Source of the DNA: Arcobacter sp. | GTDB lineage: Bacteria > Acidobacteriota > Terriglobia > Bryobacterales > Bryobacteraceae | Assembly: GCA_020723085.1 (NCBI GenBank) | Contig: DYJN01000028.1 | Span: forward strand, 1 to 32,256 | Length of the DNA: 32,256 bases | Direction of reading: 5' to 3' | Shown here: positions 28,887 through 32,256 of the stretch, piece after piece | Position numbering within the stretch: the first letter of the stretch is position 1 | Layout: each line of letters starts with the position of its first letter | Position numbers and translations under genes: made by a program | The notes under the pieces: generated by a model | Databases searched by the model: none | What the model saw: the letters and a program-made list of their open reading frames with translations, nothing else | Told to the model about the DNA's origin: nothing

Positions 28887-30317
28887 ATGAGGCTGCCTGT
28901 GATTTTCTTCCTGATGACATCCCTGGTTTCTGCTCAGGCGCTTCGCGTGGAGCGCGGGGCGGCGGACTACCAGGTCTTTCAACGCGGACCCGGCAACACT
29001 GCTGACATTCGCGTGGAAGGTGCGGCGAGCGGCGCAGGGGGCGGAACGGTGGAAGCCCGTGCAGTGAAGGCCGGGATGACGGTGGAAGGCTTTGACTGGA
29101 AAGCCGCGGGGAAAGTCGCCGGAGGACGGTGGTCAGCCGAAGTGAAGGGATTGCCCGCAGGTGGGCCGTACCGGCTCGAGTTCCGGGCGGCGGGCTCGCC
29201 GATGGTGGCCTCGATTGCCAATGTTCTGGTGGGGGACCTGTGGGTGCTGGCGGGGCAGTCCAACATGGAGGGCGTGGGCAATCTTGAGGGCGTGCCGCTG
29301 CCGAGCGCGATGGTGAACTCGCTCGATATGACCGACGTCTGGGTGGCAGCCGAGGATCCGCTGCACAGGCTGGTGGACGCGGCGGACAAGGTGCATTGGC
29401 GCAAGAACTCCAGGGGCGAGATCGCGAAACTCGAAGGCGGGGAGCTGCGGAAGTGGATCGCCATGCGGCGCAAAGGGGCGGGGCCAGGCTTGCCGTTCGC
29501 TCTGGAGATGGTGCGGCGCACCGGGGCGCCGGTGGGACTGATCCCCTGTGCGCACGGCGGCACGTCGATGGACCAGTGGAGCCCGGATCTGAAAGACCGG
29601 GGCGGGGAATCGCTTTACGGTGCGATGCTGAGGCGGATTCAGCTCGCCGGCGGCCGCGTGAAGGGCGTGCTTTGGTATCAGGGCGAAAGCGACGCCAGCG
29701 AGAAGGCGGCGCCGCTGTTTGAAGAGAAATTCCGTCGCTTCATCCAGCAACTCCGCCAGGACACTGGGCAACGCGACTTGCCGTTTTATTACGTGCAGAT
29801 CGGCCGGCATGTGAGTGCCGCGCCGGGCGCGCCATGGGACATGGTCCAGGACGCGCAGCTCCGTGTGGAGTCGCAACTTCCGAACATCTGGATGACCACG
29901 TGTGTGGATTGCGAGCTGGATGACGGCATTCACGTGGGCACGGACAACCTGGGGTTGCTGGGGCGCCGGCTGGCCAATCTCGCCGAAGGGCGGCTGAGGC
30001 GAGGACCGCGCCCCGTGTCGGCTCGCGTCAGGGGGCAGGTCATCCTGGTCGAGTTCAGCGAAGTGAACGGGCGGCTGCGGCACGCCGGGCGGCTGAACGG
30101 ATTCTCCATTCACGATGGCGCGGGAAAGGAACTGCCCCTGATCTACCGGCAGCGCGTGTCGCGCGACGCGCCCAACGTGGTGGAGTTGCTGTTCCTGGGC
30201 AAGCTGCCGGAAGACGCGATGCTGTACTACGGCACCGGCCGGAATCCGTATGTGAACCTGCGCGACGAGGCGGAGATGCCTGCGCCGGCGTTTGGCCCGC
30301 TCAAGATCGAGCGCTAG
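28887..30317 (+). CDS. Exported sialate O-acetylesterase family protein (SASA/DUF303)
   Basis: A 476-residue secreted esterase of the sialate O-acetylesterase/DUF303 (SGNH-like) family. The signal peptide is residues 1-17 (ending VSAQA). An N-terminal beta domain (about residues 20-110) is followed by the catalytic domain with GQSNMEG (Ser125), IPCAHGGTS, LWYQGESD and a late DDGIHVGTDN containing the catalytic Asp-His pair. A C-terminal beta domain completes it (about 385-476). Members remove acetyl groups from sialic acid or plant xylan. Here the context has no sialic acid genes, so a plant polysaccharide acetyl ester is equally likely. It is followed by urocanase after 210 bases. Confidence 0.92.
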   Translation: MRLPVIFFLMTSLVSAQALRVERGAADYQVFQRGPGNTADIRVEGAASGAGGGTVEARAVKAGMTVEGFDWKAAGKVAGGRWSAEVKGLPAGGPYRLEFRAAGSPMVASIANVLVGDLWVLAGQSNMEGVGNLEGVPLPSAMVNSLDMTDVWVAAEDPLHRLVDAADKVHWRKNSRGEIAKLEGGELRKWIAMRRKGAGPGLPFALEMVRRTGAPVGLIPCAHGGTSMDQWSPDLKDRGGESLYGAMLRRIQLAGGRVKGVLWYQGESDASEKAAPLFEEKFRRFIQQLRQDTGQRDLPFYYVQIGRHVSAAPGAPWDMVQDAQLRVESQLPNIWMTTCVDCELDDGIHVGTDNLGLLGRRLANLAEGRLRRGPRPVSARVRGQVILVEFSEVNGRLRHAGRLNGFSIHDGAGKELPLIYRQRVSRDAPNVVELLFLGKLPEDAMLYYGTGRNPYVNLRDEAEMPAPAFGPLKIER

Positions 30318-30527
30318 GGCAAGCGCGCGGGCAGTGCCGGCTTGCTTCGCCAGGCTTGCCACATAGCGGGCTTGACGGCGCGCGGCGGGTGCGCGCGGCC
30401 GGGCTGCACGGGAGGCCGCATTGTTGCCGGCTGCACGGTGCGGGGACATGCGGCGGAGGCTGGATTTCCCGGTGGCTGCCCGCTCCAGACCGGTGACTCC
30501 CAGGGCTGGCCGGCCTACAATCGGGGC
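30318..30527 (+). promoter_or_regulatory. hutU upstream region with promoter and short direct repeats
   Basis: GTGACT (30493-30498) and TACAAT (30516-30521) are spaced by 17 bases, and ATG 30528 follows after six, so the mRNA is probably leaderless. GGCTGCACGG occurs twice, at 30402-30411 and 30429-30438, 27 bases apart, possibly a regulator site. GGCAAGC near 30317 can pair with GCTTGCC near 30354, a weak 3' structure for the preceding gene. Confidence 0.45.
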
Positions 30528-32204
30528 ATGAGCCGCACAATCAGAGCCTGGCGGGGAAACGAGCTCCATGCCAAGGGCTGGCCGCAGGAAGCGGCCCTCC
30601 GCATGCTGATGAACAACCTGGATCCGGCGGTGGCGGAGAAGCCGGACGATTTGGTGGTGTATGGCGGGGCAGGCAAGGCGGCGCGGAATTGGGCCTGTTT
30701 CGACGCCATCGTACGGGAGCTGCTCGCGCTGGAAAAAGACGAGACCCTGTTGGTGCAATCGGGCAAGCCCGTGGGAGTGTTCCGGACGCACGAAGACGCG
30801 CCGCGCGTGCTGATTGCGAACGCCAACCTCGTGGGACGATGGTCGGATTGGGAACATTTCCGCGCCTACGAGCGGCTCGGACTGACGATGTACGGTCAGA
30901 TGACAGCCGGAAGCTGGATTTATATCGGCACGCAGGGCATCCTGCAAGGAACGTACGAGACATTCGCGGCGGCGGGACGGAAACATTTCGGGGGAGATTT
31001 GTCGGGCCGTTTCGTGCTCACCGGCGGCATGGGCGGCATGGGCGGGGCGCAGCCGCTGGCTGCGACGATGAACGGCGCGGCGATCCTGTGCGTGGAGGCG
31101 GATCCGTCACGCATCGCCCGCCGGCTTCAGACCGGATACTGCGACGTGAAGGCGGACACGCTGGACGAGGCGTTGCGGCTGGTGATGGACGCGCGCGATG
31201 AGCGGCGCCCGCTGTCGGTGGGGCTGTGCGCGAACTGCGCCGACGTGCTCCCTGAGCTGGTCCAGCGGGGCGTGACGCCGGACGTGGTGACGGACCAGAC
31301 GTCGGCTCACGACCCGCTGAACGGATACATCCCCTCGGGCTACGACGTCGAAGAAGCTGCCCGGTTGCGCGCGTCGGATCCCAAGGCCTATGTGGAGCGG
31401 GCGCTGGATTCCATTGCGCGGCACGTCGAAGCAATGCTGGAGATGCAGCGCGCCGGAGGCCGCGTGTTCGACTATGGCAATAACATCCGGAAGATGGCCT
31501 TCGACCGGGGCGTGAAGCGGGCATTCGAGATTCCAGGCTTCGTCCCGGAATACATCCGGCCGCTGTTCTGTGAGGGCAGGGGGCCTTTCCGATGGGTGGC
31601 CCTGTCCGGCGAGGCTTCCGACATCCATGCGACGGACGACCTGGCCTGCACGATGTTCGCCGACAATGAAGCGCTGGTCCGGTGGATCCGCTTGGCGCGG
31701 GAGAAAGTGCAATTCCAGGGCCTTCCGGCGCGCATCTGCTGGCTCGGCTACGGCGAGCGCGACCGGTTCGCGCTGGCGATGAACCGCCTCGTAGCGGAAG
31801 GCAAAGTGAAGGCGCCGATCGTGATCGGGCGGGACCATCTCGACTGCGGTTCGGTGGCGTCGCCATTCCGGGAGACCGAGGGGATGAAGGACTCAAGCGA
31901 CGCAATCGCCGACTGGCCCATCCTGAACGCACTGCTGAACACCGCCGCGGGCGCGACGTGGGTGAGCGTGCACAACGGCGGCGGCGTGGGGATCGGCTAT
32001 TCGCAGCATGCAGGGCAGGTGACGGTCGTGGATGGAAGCGAGCCGGCAGCCCGGCGGGCGGAGCGTGTCATGCGTTGTGATCCGGGGCTGGGTGTCCTGC
32101 GCCACGCCGATGCCGGCTATGAAGAAGCGATCCAGTGCGCCCGCCGGCACGGACTGCGCATGCCTATGGCGCCCGACGACGCGGGCGCCACGGGCGGACG
32201 CTGA
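30528..32204 (+). CDS. hutU: Urocanate hydratase
   Basis: A 558-residue urocanase that converts urocanate to imidazolonepropionate in histidine degradation, using tightly bound NAD+. The start at ATG 30528 gives the normal length (about 550) and an N-terminus [20 protein letters not shown] as in the family; the in-frame reading continues upstream but is Gly/Cys-rich and non-homologous. Diagnostic parts are [11 protein letters not shown], the NAD-binding [13 protein letters not shown] region, [14 protein letters not shown] and [19 protein letters not shown] (signature), then [20 protein letters not shown] and [14 protein letters not shown]. No hutH, hutI or hutG follows in the 52 bases left, so it may be isolated or continue beyond the window. 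Confidence 0.97.
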   Translation: MSRTIRAWRGNELHAKGWPQEAALRMLMNNLDPAVAEKPDDLVVYGGAGKAARNWACFDAIVRELLALEKDETLLVQSGKPVGVFRTHEDAPRVLIANANLVGRWSDWEHFRAYERLGLTMYGQMTAGSWIYIGTQGILQGTYETFAAAGRKHFGGDLSGRFVLTGGMGGMGGAQPLAATMNGAAILCVEADPSRIARRLQTGYCDVKADTLDEALRLVMDARDERRPLSVGLCANCADVLPELVQRGVTPDVVTDQTSAHDPLNGYIPSGYDVEEAARLRASDPKAYVERALDSIARHVEAMLEMQRAGGRVFDYGNNIRKMAFDRGVKRAFEIPGFVPEYIRPLFCEGRGPFRWVALSGEASDIHATDDLACTMFADNEALVRWIRLAREKVQFQGLPARICWLGYGERDRFALAMNRLVAEGKVKAPIVIGRDHLDCGSVASPFRETEGMKDSSDAIADWPILNALLNTAAGATWVSVHNGGGVGIGYSQHAGQVTVVDGSEPAARRAERVMRCDPGLGVLRHADAGYEEAIQCARRHGLRMPMAPDDAGATGGR

Positions 32205-32256
32205 CCAGCAGGAAGACGGTGTGCTCTTCGCCGGGAAACAGAACCGCTGCGGCGGG
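32164..32256 (-). CDS. Possible 3' end of a gene entering from the right edge
   Basis: On the minus strand the frame from base 32256 reads [20 protein letters not shown] before a TAG at 32166-32164. The composition is protein-like and hydrophobic strands alternate with charges, but about 30 codons are too few for recognition. It would overlap the end of hutU by 41 bases. Without sequence beyond the edge this is only a suggestion. Confidence 0.25.
   Translation of the reverse strand, partial: PAAAVLFPGEEHTVFLLVSVRPWRPRRRAP

Noticed and set aside
30342-30527. N-terminal extension of urocanase by 62 residues
   Set aside because: Gly/Cys-rich, not part of urocanase, and it would contain the promoter; ATG 30528 gives the family length.
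29133-30986. Open frame of 617 codons on the minus strand opposite the esterase and hutU
   Set aside because: His/Arg/Gln-rich shadow; the plus-strand genes have conserved motifs across the same bases.

Overview
The window is GC-rich chromosomal DNA with densely packed genes on both strands and no sign of phage, insertion sequence, CRISPR or tRNA. The gene set fits an acidobacterium of the Bryobacter/Solibacter type: bacillithiol enzyme BshC, a Tat-exported DUF2961/GH172 protein, large secreted S9 and M28 peptidases, a sialate O-acetylesterase-type protein, a DUF4010 membrane protein and an RRM-type RNA-binding protein. The taxonomy is inferred from gene content; no rRNA is present.

Layout. 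1-1412 (+): 3' part of an ABC-F ATPase (Uup type). 1437-3232 (-): a PLP fold-III enzyme of the D-threonine aldolase/D-serine dehydratase family behind a secreted protein of unknown function. 3366-4508 (+): Tat-exported GH172/DUF2961. 4521-6540 (-): DUF3298 lipoprotein, then a marR-yceI pair. 6615-8520 (-): hemerythrin-purC-cvpA, three overlapping genes. 8595-11672 (-): TPR protein, yvcK/glmR and glmU, a cell-wall precursor unit. 11895-12481 (+): RRM protein and a small Lys/Arg-rich protein separated by a perfect palindrome. 12565-14688 (+): DUF1844, PhnP-like metallo-hydrolase and ribF. 14627-15871 (-): DUF4010 membrane protein, whose 3' end overlaps ribF. 15994-16725 (-): secreted protein. 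16815-18812 (+): FlK-like thioesterase and M28 peptidase. 18890-20658 (-): a small unknown protein and an ankyrin-repeat protein. 20686-25981 (+): S9 peptidase, bshC and an HpaI-type aldolase. 25988-26950 (-): aldo/keto reductase. 27244-27951 (+): protein-L-isoaspartate methyltransferase with a hydrophobic N-terminus. 27952-28311 (-): DUF192. 28417-32204 (+): membrane-anchored helix-turn-helix protein, sialate O-acetylesterase-like protein and urocanase.

Most genes are housekeeping: purine synthesis, UDP-GlcNAc synthesis and its control, FAD synthesis, bacillithiol, protein repair and histidine degradation. They are mixed with exported hydrolases typical of a soil heterotroph.

Three things stand out. 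First, several unrelated genes carry a -10-like hexamer ending about six bases before the start codon and lack a Shine-Dalgarno sequence, which suggests leaderless transcription. Second, the RRM gene and its basic small partner are separated by a 28-base perfect palindrome and followed by another strong hairpin. Third, a UDP-GlcNAc sensor homologue (yvcK/glmR) lies directly upstream of the UDP-GlcNAc synthase gene glmU. I did not find a multi-gene system that I can defend as wholly new.
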